Shown here one piece after another: positions 46,123 to 55,210 of a DNA stretch of 64,000 bases. Origin of the DNA: Algoriphagus aquimarinus. GTDB lineage: Bacteria; Bacteroidota; Bacteroidia; Cytophagales; Cyclobacteriaceae. The stretch covers positions 310,001 through 374,000 of the forward strand of contig NZ_FOKK01000003.1 in NCBI RefSeq assembly GCF_900112005.1. Reading direction: 5' to 3'. Positions within the stretch are counted from its first letter, which is position 1, and every line of letters begins with the position of its first letter. A program made the position numbers and the translations under genes. The notes under the pieces were generated by a model. The model did not search any database and was not told the DNA's origin. It saw nothing but the letters and a program-made list of their open reading frames with translations.

Positions 46123-48060
46123 ATGGGCATCAGCAAACTTACTACAGACAGGGTCAAAGAACGCATGGACATCGAAGAGGTGCTCGGCGATTATTTGCCT
46201 ATGAAAAAGAAAGGCCAGAATCTCTGGGCCAACTGTCCGTTCCATGGAGAAAAAACGCCTTCATTTTCGATTTCTCCTGCAAAACAAATCTATAAATGCT
46301 TTGGCTGTGGTAAAGCCGGTGATCCTATACAGTTCGTGATGGACATAGAAGGTATAGGCTTTCAGGAAGCTATCAAACATATTGCTGGTAGATATGGTAT
46401 CGAAGTAGAGGAAGACGAAACGAGGACACCAGAGCAGAATGAGGCTCAAAATGAACGTGAAAGTTTATTGATCGCATTGGGTTTTGCCAGAGACTTTTTT
46501 GTCAAGAACCTGCAAACTCCAGAAGGCAAGTCGATTGGGTTAAGTTATTTCAAGGAGCGTGGATTTACACCTGCTATTATTGAGAAGTTTGATCTAGGGT
46601 ACGCACTGGAAGGTTGGGATAATTTACTGCAGGGGGCTAAATCAGCTGGATTTAGGGAGGATATTTTGCTGAAAGCAGGATTGATTCTGCAGAAAGAGGG
46701 TGATGCCACTCGCGTGTATGATCGCTTTAGAAATCGAGTGATTTTCCCTATTCACAACATCAGTGGAAAACCACTTGGGTTTGGTGCGAGAATCCTGACC
46801 AAAGACAAGAATCAACCAAAATATATCAACTCTCCGGAGACTCCAGTATATCACAAAAGCGATGTGCTGTACGGGATGTTTCAGGCGAAGAAAGCGATTC
46901 GAGAGAAAGATAATTGTTACCTCGTCGAAGGCTACACTGATGTGGTCAGTTTACATCTTTCTGGAATAGAAAATGTCGTTGCTTCTTCGGGTACCTCGCT
47001 GACGGATGGTCAGATTAAACTCATCAAGAGATTCACTGATCAGGTGACAGTGCTTTATGATGGCGATGCTGCAGGTATCAAAGCTTCACTTCGAGGTATT
47101 GATCTTTTACTGGAAGGTGGACTGAATGTAAAAGCAGTAGTTTTTCCTGATGGAGAAGACCCCGATAGTTATTCTCGTAAAGTAGGGTCTCAGGCTTTTC
47201 AGGATTACTTGGAAAATAATAGCCGTGATTTCATTGGGTTTAAGATTGGTTTGTACAAAGAGGAGTTTGTAAAGAATCCAATCCGAAAAGCTGAAGTGAT
47301 TCGCGAAGTAGTTCAGAGTATTGGTAAAATCCCGGATCCAATCATTCGATCCGTTTATGCCAAGGAAGCTTCCGGGCTTTTGGGGATAGAAGAGGATATC
47401 ATCCATGCAGAGCTGAATAAAACGCTTCTCAAATCTCAGAAGGATCATTACAATAATAAGCAGGACGATCTTTTTGCCGAGCAGGCAATGGAAGAGCTGA
47501 TTCCTGATGAGACTGCTACTTCATTTTCTGAAATTCTCAGAATTCAAGAACGTGAGATGGTCAGACTTTTAGTTAATTACGGTTGGCAAAAATTGGTTGA
47601 TGAAGAAATGCATCTCTGTCAATATTTACTTTCGGAGACAGAAGAGTTAGAGTTTACCACGCCGATTTATAATAAGATACTGTCTCTCTATAGAAGTAAT
47701 CTGTTGCAGGGAGAAATTCCTACATCTGAATATTTTATAGGGCTAGGTGATCAAGAAGTACAAAAAGAGGTAATTGATCTAATAACAGTGCGCCATGAAG
47801 TATCTCATCACTGGGCTGACACACATCAGATTATTATCAATACAGAATCAGATGATCTTACGCTTACAGGCTTTAAATCCATATTACGATTAAAAAGAAA
47901 AATGGTGCAAAAGCTGATGGAAGAGGCGAAAGAGAAAATAAAAAACGCGGAAGCAGAACACCTAGATGACGATAAAGTGCATGAGTTTCAGGTGATTTAC
48001 TTCGAACTCAAGAAAGTACAGCTCGAGATCGATAAAGAGCTGGGAATAGTCATTGGATAA
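46123..48060 (+). CDS. dnaG: DNA primase
   Basis: 645 residues. N-terminal zinc-binding domain (CPFHGEKTPSFSISPAKQIY, CFGCGKAGD), the RNA-polymerase core with the TOPRIM fold at about 255-345 (NCYLVEGYTDVVSLHLSGIE, VVASSGTSLT, VTVLYDGDAAGIKASLRGID), and a C-terminal helicase-interaction region rich in charged helices. It synthesises RNA primers for lagging-strand replication. The start is the first ATG of the frame. It lies between divergent mrp and downstream ribBA (34 bases or more away). Confidence 0.97.
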   Translation: MGISKLTTDRVKERMDIEEVLGDYLPMKKKGQNLWANCPFHGEKTPSFSISPAKQIYKCFGCGKAGDPIQFVMDIEGIGFQEAIKHIAGRYGIEVEEDETRTPEQNEAQNERESLLIALGFARDFFVKNLQTPEGKSIGLSYFKERGFTPAIIEKFDLGYALEGWDNLLQGAKSAGFREDILLKAGLILQKEGDATRVYDRFRNRVIFPIHNISGKPLGFGARILTKDKNQPKYINSPETPVYHKSDVLYGMFQAKKAIREKDNCYLVEGYTDVVSLHLSGIENVVASSGTSLTDGQIKLIKRFTDQVTVLYDGDAAGIKASLRGIDLLLEGGLNVKAVVFPDGEDPDSYSRKVGSQAFQDYLENNSRDFIGFKIGLYKEEFVKNPIRKAEVIREVVQSIGKIPDPIIRSVYAKEASGLLGIEEDIIHAELNKTLLKSQKDHYNNKQDDLFAEQAMEELIPDETATSFSEILRIQEREMVRLLVNYGWQKLVDEEMHLCQYLLSETEELEFTTPIYNKILSLYRSNLLQGEIPTSEYFIGLGDQEVQKEVIDLITVRHEVSHHWADTHQIIINTESDDLTLTGFKSILRLKRKMVQKLMEEAKEKIKNAEAEHLDDDKVHEFQVIYFELKKVQLEIDKELGIVIG

Positions 48061-48145
48061 ACCAAACTTTATTTGGCTTCATCCTGTTTAAGATTTGAAA
48101 GCGTGTAAATTTGCCTTTCTAAAAATTAATTCAAACACAAATTTC

Positions 48146-49357
48146 GTGGAAAAATATATTCTGGATCCCATAGAAGATGCTATTGAAGCTATCAAAAATG
48201 GTGAAGTTATCATCGTAGTTGATGATGAGGATAGAGAAAATGAAGGTGATTTTGTATGTGCTGCTGAGCCGGTAACACCAGAAATCATCAATTTCATGGC
48301 TACTCATGGGCGTGGTTTGATCTGTGCACCTTTAGTAGAAGATCGTTGTGAGAAACTAGGGCTGGAGTTGATGGTAGGGAATAATACTGCTGCATATGAA
48401 ACGCCGTTTACAGTTTCTGTGGATTTGATCGGACATGGATGTACTACTGGGATTTCTACAGCTGATAGAGCTAAGACTATCAGAGCTCTAGTAGATGACT
48501 CTATTGATCCAAGTGAATTGGGTAAGCCTGGACATATTTTTCCTCTGAAAGCCAAAAGAGGCGGAGTACTGAGAAGAGCAGGACATACCGAAGCTGCAAT
48601 TGATTTAGCTCGTTTGGCAGGATTTTCTCCTGCTGGAGTTTTAGTAGAAATCATGAATGAGGACGGGACTATGGCTCGACTTCCTGATTTGGTAGAAGTT
48701 GCCAAAAGATTTAATCTTAAGTTGGTGTCTATCAAAGACTTGATTGCTTATCGATTGAAGCATGAATCTCTGATTCAGCGAGAAATAGGAGTGGAGTTAC
48801 CTACTGAATTTGGTGATTTTGAGTTGATTGCTTTTCGCCAGACGAATACACAAGAATTGCACCTTGCCCTAATTAAAGGTAAATGGGATAAAGACGAACC
48901 TATTTTGGTGAGAGTACACTCTTCCTGTATGACGGGTGATATCTTTGGTTCATGCAGATGTGACTGTGGAGCTCAACTTCATGGCGCCATGCAAATGGTG
49001 CAGAAGGAAGGAAAAGGAGTTATTCTTTACATGAATCAAGAAGGCAGAGGTATCGGCCTTATCAATAAATTGAAAGCCTATAAGCTTCAAGAAGAAGGAA
49101 TGGACACGGTTCAGGCAAATCTTGCTCTGGGTTTACCTTCTGATAGCAGAGATTATGGGGTAGGAGCGCAAATCTTAAGAGATTTAGAAGTAAGAAAATT
49201 ACGTCTCATTTCTAATAACCCACAAAAACGAGTTGGACTGTTAGGATACGGTCTTGAAATAGTAGAACAAGTTCCTATTGAGATTGCTCCTAACGTTCAT
49301 AATGAAAAATATCTCCAAACGAAAAGAGATAAAATGGGGCATAATATTTTGAAATAA
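48146..49357 (+). CDS. ribBA: Bifunctional DHBP synthase / GTP cyclohydrolase II
   Basis: Both riboflavin entry enzymes are fused. The N-terminal RibB (about 1-200) has [44 protein letters not shown] and [16 protein letters not shown]. The C-terminal RibA has the zinc Cys cluster [39 protein letters not shown] and the final [19 protein letters not shown]. RibB makes 3,4-dihydroxybutanone 4-phosphate from ribulose 5-phosphate, and RibA opens GTP. The start is taken at GTG 48146 because family members begin just before this point; the frame also opens at TTG 48095. No flavin riboswitch is visible upstream. Confidence 0.95.
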   Translation: MEKYILDPIEDAIEAIKNGEVIIVVDDEDRENEGDFVCAAEPVTPEIINFMATHGRGLICAPLVEDRCEKLGLELMVGNNTAAYETPFTVSVDLIGHGCTTGISTADRAKTIRALVDDSIDPSELGKPGHIFPLKAKRGGVLRRAGHTEAAIDLARLAGFSPAGVLVEIMNEDGTMARLPDLVEVAKRFNLKLVSIKDLIAYRLKHESLIQREIGVELPTEFGDFELIAFRQTNTQELHLALIKGKWDKDEPILVRVHSSCMTGDIFGSCRCDCGAQLHGAMQMVQKEGKGVILYMNQEGRGIGLINKLKAYKLQEEGMDTVQANLALGLPSDSRDYGVGAQILRDLEVRKLRLISNNPQKRVGLLGYGLEIVEQVPIEIAPNVHNEKYLQTKRDKMGHNILK

Positions 49358-49437
49358 CCCGCTGTTCTTACCTTGGTATTTGTTAATAATCTATAATGAG
49401 TTTCAACCTGACTCTAAGTTATTGCGTAAATAAAGCC

Positions 49438-50097
49438 ATGATGAAAACCATGAAAATAGCACTGTTCTCGCTTAGTTTATTGCTTCTGGGTATGACCACA
49501 TCTTTTGCGCAGAATCAATTTCCTTCGCAGGTTTGGCATAAGGGAAACATATACACCACAGACGGTAAGGTCTATGGTGGCGAGATCAAGTATGATCTAG
49601 AAAACAATGTAGTTCAGCTTCAGGATAAAACTATCGATACGTTCTCAGCGATTAACGTCACTTACTTTGAGCTGTTCGATGAAATTTATGGAGGCGTACG
49701 TAAGTTTTTCAGCTTGCCTTATTCCTTAAATAGCGATTACGACACTCCGATTTTTTTTGAAGTCCTTACCGAAGGCGATAACATCGCCTTGCTTTGTAGG
49801 GAATATGTGGCCACCGACTCAAGAGGGATGAATTCCTATGGAATGATGGGCGGTTATGGAATGAATCCATTTTACGGCCCACAATCAATGATGGGTCATA
49901 AATTAGCTTTCAAGTATTACTTTTTGAAGAATGGAAAGATCGAGCAATACAGTTTGAAGAAAAAAGATCTTTTTGAAATGCTGCCAGGGCATGATGATCA
50001 GATCTCACTTTTTATGCGGAAAAACCGCCTAGCTTATGATAAGAGAGGTGATCTCCTTCGTATCACAGCATATTACAACGAATTGAACAAAAACTAA
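49438..50097 (+). CDS. Secreted protein of unknown function
   Basis: 219 residues from the ATG at 49438, with a signal peptide (KIALFSLSLLLLGMTTSFAQ). Upstream ATGs exist from 49396 but would put a hydrophilic stretch before the signal. The mature part has a beta-rich N-terminal half (NIYTTDGKVYGGEIKYDLEN), a Gly/Met-rich patch (GMNSYGMMGGYGMNPFYG) and a charged C-terminus. I recognise no family. It abuts surE with no gap (TAA then ATG), so the two are co-transcribed. Confidence 0.72.
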   Translation: MMKTMKIALFSLSLLLLGMTTSFAQNQFPSQVWHKGNIYTTDGKVYGGEIKYDLENNVVQLQDKTIDTFSAINVTYFELFDEIYGGVRKFFSLPYSLNSDYDTPIFFEVLTEGDNIALLCREYVATDSRGMNSYGMMGGYGMNPFYGPQSMMGHKLAFKYYFLKNGKIEQYSLKKKDLFEMLPGHDDQISLFMRKNRLAYDKRGDLLRITAYYNELNKN

Positions 50098-50883
50098 ATG
50101 TCTAAACCTTTAATTCTCGTCTCAAATGACGATGGCATCACATCCAAAGGGATACGTGTTCTCGTAACTGTCATGAAAAAACTTGGGGACGTGGTCGTAG
50201 TAGCGCCTGACAGTCCTCAATCAGGGATGGGACATGCCATTACTATCGGAGAAACACTTCGCCTAGAAGAGGAGGATATATTCGAAGATGTAAAGGCATT
50301 TAAGTCAAGTGGTACTCCAGCTGATTGCGTTAAGCTGGCTAAGCATTATGTGATGAAGGATAGAAATCCTGATCTGATCGTAAGTGGAATTAATCATGGT
50401 TCCAATACATCTATTTCAGTGCTTTATTCCGGAACTATGTCTGCAGCCATTGAAGGAGCAATGGAAGGTTATCCTTCTATTGGGTTTAGTTTGTGTGATT
50501 TTTCTTCAAATGCTGATTTTTCACATGTGGAAGAATGGGTCGAGAAAATCGCTAGACAAGTACTAGTAAATGGAATGCCAAAGGGTGTTGCTTTAAATGT
50601 AAATTTCCCTCCGAAACAAAATGAGGAAATCAAAGGAATTAAAATTTGTCGACAAGCTGAAGCCAAATGGCAGGAAGAGTTTGATGAGCGCTTTGATCCT
50701 AATGGGCGAAAGTATCTGTGGCTAGCTGGTAATTTTGTGAATTTTGATAAAGGAGAGGATAATGATGAGTGGGCGATAGCAAATAATTATGTTTCTATAG
50801 TCCCTTGTCAATATGATTTGACAGCGCACCATGCAATTACCCAATTGAATAAGGATTGGGATTGGGAGGAGCTCAAAAAATAG
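50098..50883 (+). CDS. surE: 5'/3'-nucleotidase SurE
   Basis: 261 residues. Metal-binding VSNDDGITSKG (Asp11-Asp12), the Ser loop PDSPQSGMGHAIT, SGTPADCVKLA and the Asn loop VSGINHGSNTSISVLYSGT are all in order. It dephosphorylates nucleoside monophosphates and short polyphosphate. It starts directly after the secreted-protein gene. A 10-base AT-rich hairpin (50875-50884 / 50898-50907, overlapping the stop codon) may terminate transcription. Confidence 0.96.
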   Translation: MSKPLILVSNDDGITSKGIRVLVTVMKKLGDVVVVAPDSPQSGMGHAITIGETLRLEEEDIFEDVKAFKSSGTPADCVKLAKHYVMKDRNPDLIVSGINHGSNTSISVLYSGTMSAAIEGAMEGYPSIGFSLCDFSSNADFSHVEEWVEKIARQVLVNGMPKGVALNVNFPPKQNEEIKGIKICRQAEAKWQEEFDERFDPNGRKYLWLAGNFVNFDKGEDNDEWAIANNYVSIVPCQYDLTAHHAITQLNKDWDWEELKK

Positions 50884-50907
50884 ATATCCAGCGGTTCTCT
50901 ATTTTTT
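50875..50907 (+). terminator. Weak AT-rich terminator after surE
   Basis: Arms AAAAAATAGA (50875-50884) and TCTATTTTTT (50898-50907) with a 13-base loop; the left arm overlaps the surE stop codon. Only three G/C-containing positions, so a weak candidate. Confidence 0.4.
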
Positions 50908-50963
50908 TGAGTGTGATTAAATGCTTTTAGTTATTTTTACCACTCTTAAATAGAATAAGCCGT

Positions 50964-52913
50964 TTGAATCGTAAATTATCCATATTTCTGATTTTTATAC
51001 TGAGCGCTCCATTAGGAGTTTTTGCTCAGATTCCAGACATAGATAGCCTCAAAAACATTTTGCCTACTGCTAAGGGGAAGGTAAGATTGACTATTCTTAA
51101 TGAATTGTCTACCCATCTTAGAGAAGTGGAGCAGCAAGTGGCATTTGACTATGCAACAGAGGCGGAAAAACTTGCTCAAAAGCTCAAAGATAAATCCGGT
51201 GAGGCTATAGCTAAAGAGAATATCGGGTGGATTTACTATCGCAGAGGTCAATGGAAAAAGACTTTCACCTATTCCAAGGAAGCCTACGAACTTTCTATTG
51301 AGTCTAATAATCTAGAAGAAGCTTCTCGGGTGCTAAACAGTATGGGAGCGTTGTATTATGAGCAACAAAACTATTCAATGGCTATTGCTCAATTCAAGAA
51401 GGCCTATGAAATAAGTAGCAAGTCAGACGATTTCTACACGATGATCAGAAGTCTCAATAATATTGCTTTCAATTTTATTAAGTTAGATGAGCTTGATTCA
51501 GCCATGTATTATGCTTCGAAAGCTATAGAAACTAATGACAACGCAGGCTCTCCTTATTTGCTTTCTTTTTCAAACCGGGTTATTGGAGATGTTTATTTGA
51601 AGAATAACCATCTTGATTCTGCAGAGAGAATTTTTGAAAAAGCATATGAAAATGCTGAAATCAGAGGGCTTACTTCCTTTAAAGCAAGTCTTTTGCATAG
51701 GCTAGGTGAGGCATACCTACTTAATGGAAAACCTGAACAAGCAAAGAAAGTCCTACTTGAAGGAGTTGAGCTATCCAGTCAGAATAATCTCCTTGATGAA
51801 CTTTCAAAAAGCCATAAATATTTAGCGGAATATTATAGGCAATCAGGCAATTTTAAAGAAGCCTTCAAGGAGCAATCGCTATTTATTTCATTAAATGACT
51901 CGCTTGAAAATAAATCTACCAAAGATAGAATAGCCTTGATTCAGGGAATGTTCGAGGACGATTTGAATCAATCCGAACTTGAGCTACTTACTGCTCAGTA
52001 TGAAAATCAGACGAGTACTTTGGCCTTTAACCGAAAGATTGTATTTATAGTGAGCGCTGGGTCTTTACTGATTTTTGCACTTCTGGTATGGCTGTTTTAC
52101 CTAAATCGGAATATTAGGAAATACAACTCAAGTTTGATTTTGCAAAAGCAACATATCCGTCTTCAAAACGAAGACTTAGGGACAAAATCAAAACAACTTG
52201 AGGGGATTAATCAGACTAAAAACAGACTTTTTTCCATTTTGGGACATGACCTCAAAGGTCCTGTAGGCCAAGTGAAATCTATCGTAGATCTATTGACAGA
52301 AGGACATTTGACTCAGGAAGAATTTGACGAGCTGATTCAAAATTTAAAGACAGATGTTGATTCAGTGTACTTCACGCTAAATAACACTCTGAAGTGGTCA
52401 CTTGCACAGATGGAGGGATTCAAGCTTCAGAAAGTCAACTTCAACCTCTCCGAACTGGTAAGGTCAAATATCAAACTGATCAAACCGCAGCTTAAAGAGA
52501 AATCAATTAAAGTAGATAATTCATGCTTACCTGAAGACCTGGAGATTTATGCTGATAGGGATTTAATAGAGGTAGTGATCAGAAATATTTTGAATAATGC
52601 GGTGAAATTCTCAAAACCTGGCGATGTGATCCTACTTTCAGCAGAAATAGAAAACAATATGATTACCTGGTGTGTGAAAGATCAAGGAGTTGGGATGCTG
52701 GAAGAGCAAATAGATGAGTTGCTCTCGGCAGATTATGTCATCACCAATTCCAAGTTGGGCACCAAAATGGAAAAGGGTTCCGGTTTAGGGATTCAGATTT
52801 GTAAAGAATTTACCCGAATGAACGGGGGAGAGCTTAACATATTAAGCAAAGATGGAGAAGGAACAAAAGTGTGTGTGAGAATTCCTGCCAGTAAAATATT
52901 AGTCAGTAATTGA
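50964..52913 (+). CDS. TPR-containing membrane sensor histidine kinase
   Basis: 649 residues from a TTG start, as no ATG lies near the signal peptide (KLSIFLIFILSAPLGVFAQ). The periplasmic part has about six tetratricopeptide repeats (about 30-330: ASRVLNSMGALYYEQQNYSM, SKSHKYLAEYYRQSGNFKEA). One membrane helix at about 355-378 precedes a coiled coil. The phosphoacceptor domain has His428 (SILGHDLKGPVGQ), and the ATPase domain has RNILNNAVKFSKPG, VKDQGVGMLEEQID and GSGLGIQICKEF. This architecture is common in Bacteroidota. No response regulator is adjacent. Its end overlaps the convergent next gene by 15 bases. Confidence 0.93.
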   Translation: MNRKLSIFLIFILSAPLGVFAQIPDIDSLKNILPTAKGKVRLTILNELSTHLREVEQQVAFDYATEAEKLAQKLKDKSGEAIAKENIGWIYYRRGQWKKTFTYSKEAYELSIESNNLEEASRVLNSMGALYYEQQNYSMAIAQFKKAYEISSKSDDFYTMIRSLNNIAFNFIKLDELDSAMYYASKAIETNDNAGSPYLLSFSNRVIGDVYLKNNHLDSAERIFEKAYENAEIRGLTSFKASLLHRLGEAYLLNGKPEQAKKVLLEGVELSSQNNLLDELSKSHKYLAEYYRQSGNFKEAFKEQSLFISLNDSLENKSTKDRIALIQGMFEDDLNQSELELLTAQYENQTSTLAFNRKIVFIVSAGSLLIFALLVWLFYLNRNIRKYNSSLILQKQHIRLQNEDLGTKSKQLEGINQTKNRLFSILGHDLKGPVGQVKSIVDLLTEGHLTQEEFDELIQNLKTDVDSVYFTLNNTLKWSLAQMEGFKLQKVNFNLSELVRSNIKLIKPQLKEKSIKVDNSCLPEDLEIYADRDLIEVVIRNILNNAVKFSKPGDVILLSAEIENNMITWCVKDQGVGMLEEQIDELLSADYVITNSKLGTKMEKGSGLGIQICKEFTRMNGGELNILSKDGEGTKVCVRIPASKILVSN

Positions 52914-53771
52914 AAGGTGAGCCTTAGCAAGGAATTCCTCTACCGGTATTTTGGCGCTAATTATTCCAAGTTCTTTCATGATGTCCATGGATTCGCTCAA
53001 TTGAGTCTTAGAGATCTCCGAATCGGTTGCCCATACGGTCTGTTCAAACCATACTTTTACATCGATTTCATTCAACTCATAATTTCTGGATATATCTTCA
53101 ATCGCAATATCGCTGTTTTGAAGTTCCTCTGAAGCTAGGTATACCAGATCTCTCAATTGAAATATTAATTCACCAAATTCCTCTAAAGCTTTATTTGTAG
53201 CAATAATAGCAAAGCATGGCCAAGGGCTCGGGACTTCACCAATTCGCTTCATTTGTTTGGAATCGACCCAAGGTTTAGTGGTGTATTTTTCCCAAAGAAA
53301 CATCTCTGGTTTTTCGGAAGTCATTACCTCCAAAGCACCAGGGAGATTGTTAACTATTTTAAATTCCAATTTTTCAGAATTCCAGCCTTCACGTTTAGCT
53401 AGGACATAGCTCATTAACTGTGATCCAGATCCTATTCTACTGATTAGAAATGTTGGTTCAATGATTTCATCTAAAGAATTTACAGATGAGTTTCCAGAAA
53501 TATGAATTCCCCAGGTTAGGGGAGATTTGACATGAAGCCCAATCATTTTTGATGGATTTCCAGCTTCAAAATCCTTCAAAAAGCTTTCCGTCAATACAAT
53601 CGCAATATCTGTTTTGTCTTCCCTCAAATCCTTGTTCATCTGCCCAGAACCTCTGGATTCATCTGTCCATTGGAGTTTGATTCCCTGTTTTTCAAAAGGT
53701 TGAGCTGCTATTACTTTCTTCCAAGGAAAATTAAAATGCTCAGGAACTCCGGTGATTCTTAGGGTTTTCAT
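52899..53771 (-). CDS. Cytosolic substrate-binding-fold protein (PBP2-like), unknown ligand
   Basis: 291 residues from the ATG at 53771, chosen because the matching fold begins there (MKTLRITGVPEHFNFPWKKV); the frame extends 19 codons upstream. It looks like an ABC-type periplasmic binding protein (TauA/NMT1-like: DIAIVLTESFLKDF, FLISRIGSGSQLMSYVLA, FKIVNNLPGALEVMTSEKPE) but has no signal peptide or lipobox, so it probably stays in the cytosol. No ABC transporter is nearby. It could sense a ligand or have enzyme activity. It follows the MFS gene on the same strand. Confidence 0.78.
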   Translation of the reverse strand: MKTLRITGVPEHFNFPWKKVIAAQPFEKQGIKLQWTDESRGSGQMNKDLREDKTDIAIVLTESFLKDFEAGNPSKMIGLHVKSPLTWGIHISGNSSVNSLDEIIEPTFLISRIGSGSQLMSYVLAKREGWNSEKLEFKIVNNLPGALEVMTSEKPEMFLWEKYTTKPWVDSKQMKRIGEVPSPWPCFAIIATNKALEEFGELIFQLRDLVYLASEELQNSDIAIEDISRNYELNEIDVKVWFEQTVWATDSEISKTQLSESMDIMKELGIISAKIPVEEFLAKAHLSITD

Positions 53772-53849
53772 AAGTGATGTTTTGACTAGTGTCAAAGGTA
53801 AGAACTGAAATTCAAACCAGTTTTCCATTCAAAGAAATTACGACCTCAT

Positions 53850-55175
53850 TTAGTCGTGTGCAGCCTTTTTGTCTGTGATTAAAAGATTACTTAGCCCTGC
53901 AAGGATTAATAGGGTTCCTGCCAGTAACATAGTATTAATTACAGCTTCTCCGAATAGTAATTTGTAGAGGAAATTCACTCCGCCAATCGCGGCTATGATC
54001 TGTGGAATAACGATAAACATGTTGAAAATACCCATATAAATCCCCATCTTCTTGGGGTCCACAGAGCTAGAAAGCATGGCATAAGGCATGGAAAGAATGC
54101 TAGCCCAAGAAATACCTACTAATGCAAAGCAAATATGAAGCATCCAAGGGGCAGTGATGAAATAGATCAGTATAAAACCACAACCACCAGCTACCAAACT
54201 GACCAGATGAAGTAGTTTTCGATTGATGAGGTATTTGCTAGTGAATAGGGCTAGGAGCAAAGCAGCGAACATGGACACCAATCCATAAGTACCTAAATAA
54301 TTCCCTACGCTATCTGCTGCATTATTATAGGCAGCGGAACTAGGATCAGTTGCTCCAAATACATGTTCGGTAATTGCGGGAGTTGCAAAACTCCACATCG
54401 TAAAGAAGGCAAACCAGGAGAAAAACTGAACGACTCCGAGCTGTTTCATTACTGTTGGCATCGTTACAATGCTTTTTAGTACCTCCTTAAAACCAATGAT
54501 AATCCCACGGGTTTTAGCTTTTTCTGCTTCAAATTCTTCTAAGTCTTCCGGCGGATACTCTTCTGTTTTTAGAATTGTATACAAAATGGACGCAAACAGC
54601 ACAAAAGCTCCGATTGCAAAAGCATATTTCACAGAATCCGGAACAACACCTTCAGCAGCAGTATTTGGTACGCCCATTCTAGTCATTAACCACGGGAGAT
54701 TGGAAGCCACCCAAGTGCCAGTTCCAATGATCAATGTTTGAACTACAAAGCCATAAGACCTTTGATTGTCAGGTAGTTTATCAGCTACCAAAGCACGGAA
54801 AGGTTCCATGCTGATATTGATGGAGGCATCTAAAATCCATAGGGCTCCGGCAGCCATCCATAGCGCTGATGAATAGGGAGTGAAAAAGAGCGCAATGGAA
54901 CTTAGTAGGGCGCCGATGAAAAAAAAAGGTTTTCTTCTTCCAAATTTGGGATGCCAAGTACGATCACTCATATAGCCCACAATTGGCTGAATCAAAAGCC
55001 CCGTCAATGGAGCAGCGATCCACAACATTGGTATAGCGTCCTTATCAGCTCCCAAAGTCTGAAAAATTCTTGACATAAAGCCTCCCTGAAGAGCAAATCC
55101 AAATTGGATTCCAATCATTCCGAAACTCATGTTCCAGATTTGCCAGAAATCTAACTTCTTTTTATAATTGGCCAT
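53850..55175 (-). CDS. MFS sugar transporter, SLC45/sucrose-symporter-like
   Basis: 441 residues with about 12 membrane segments. N-terminal WNMSFGMIGIQFGFALQGGF and the MFS loop GYMSDRTWHPKFGRRKPFFF (segments 2-3) match the SLC45/sucrose-H+ symporter group. It probably imports alpha-glucosides (maltose or similar) for the GH31 enzyme encoded 35 bases upstream. The LacI regulator upstream likely controls both. Confidence 0.9.
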   Translation of the reverse strand: MANYKKKLDFWQIWNMSFGMIGIQFGFALQGGFMSRIFQTLGADKDAIPMLWIAAPLTGLLIQPIVGYMSDRTWHPKFGRRKPFFFIGALLSSIALFFTPYSSALWMAAGALWILDASINISMEPFRALVADKLPDNQRSYGFVVQTLIIGTGTWVASNLPWLMTRMGVPNTAAEGVVPDSVKYAFAIGAFVLFASILYTILKTEEYPPEDLEEFEAEKAKTRGIIIGFKEVLKSIVTMPTVMKQLGVVQFFSWFAFFTMWSFATPAITEHVFGATDPSSAAYNNAADSVGNYLGTYGLVSMFAALLLALFTSKYLINRKLLHLVSLVAGGCGFILIYFITAPWMLHICFALVGISWASILSMPYAMLSSSVDPKKMGIYMGIFNMFIVIPQIIAAIGGVNFLYKLLFGEAVINTMLLAGTLLILAGLSNLLITDKKAAHD

Positions 55176-55210
55176 TTGGAGGATTTAAAGAAAAGATAGG
55201 TTTTGAAAGC

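Noticed and set aside
48060..48146. Flavin (FMN) riboswitch upstream of ribBA
   Set aside because: The gap is only about 85 bases and lacks the conserved stems; no room for the element.
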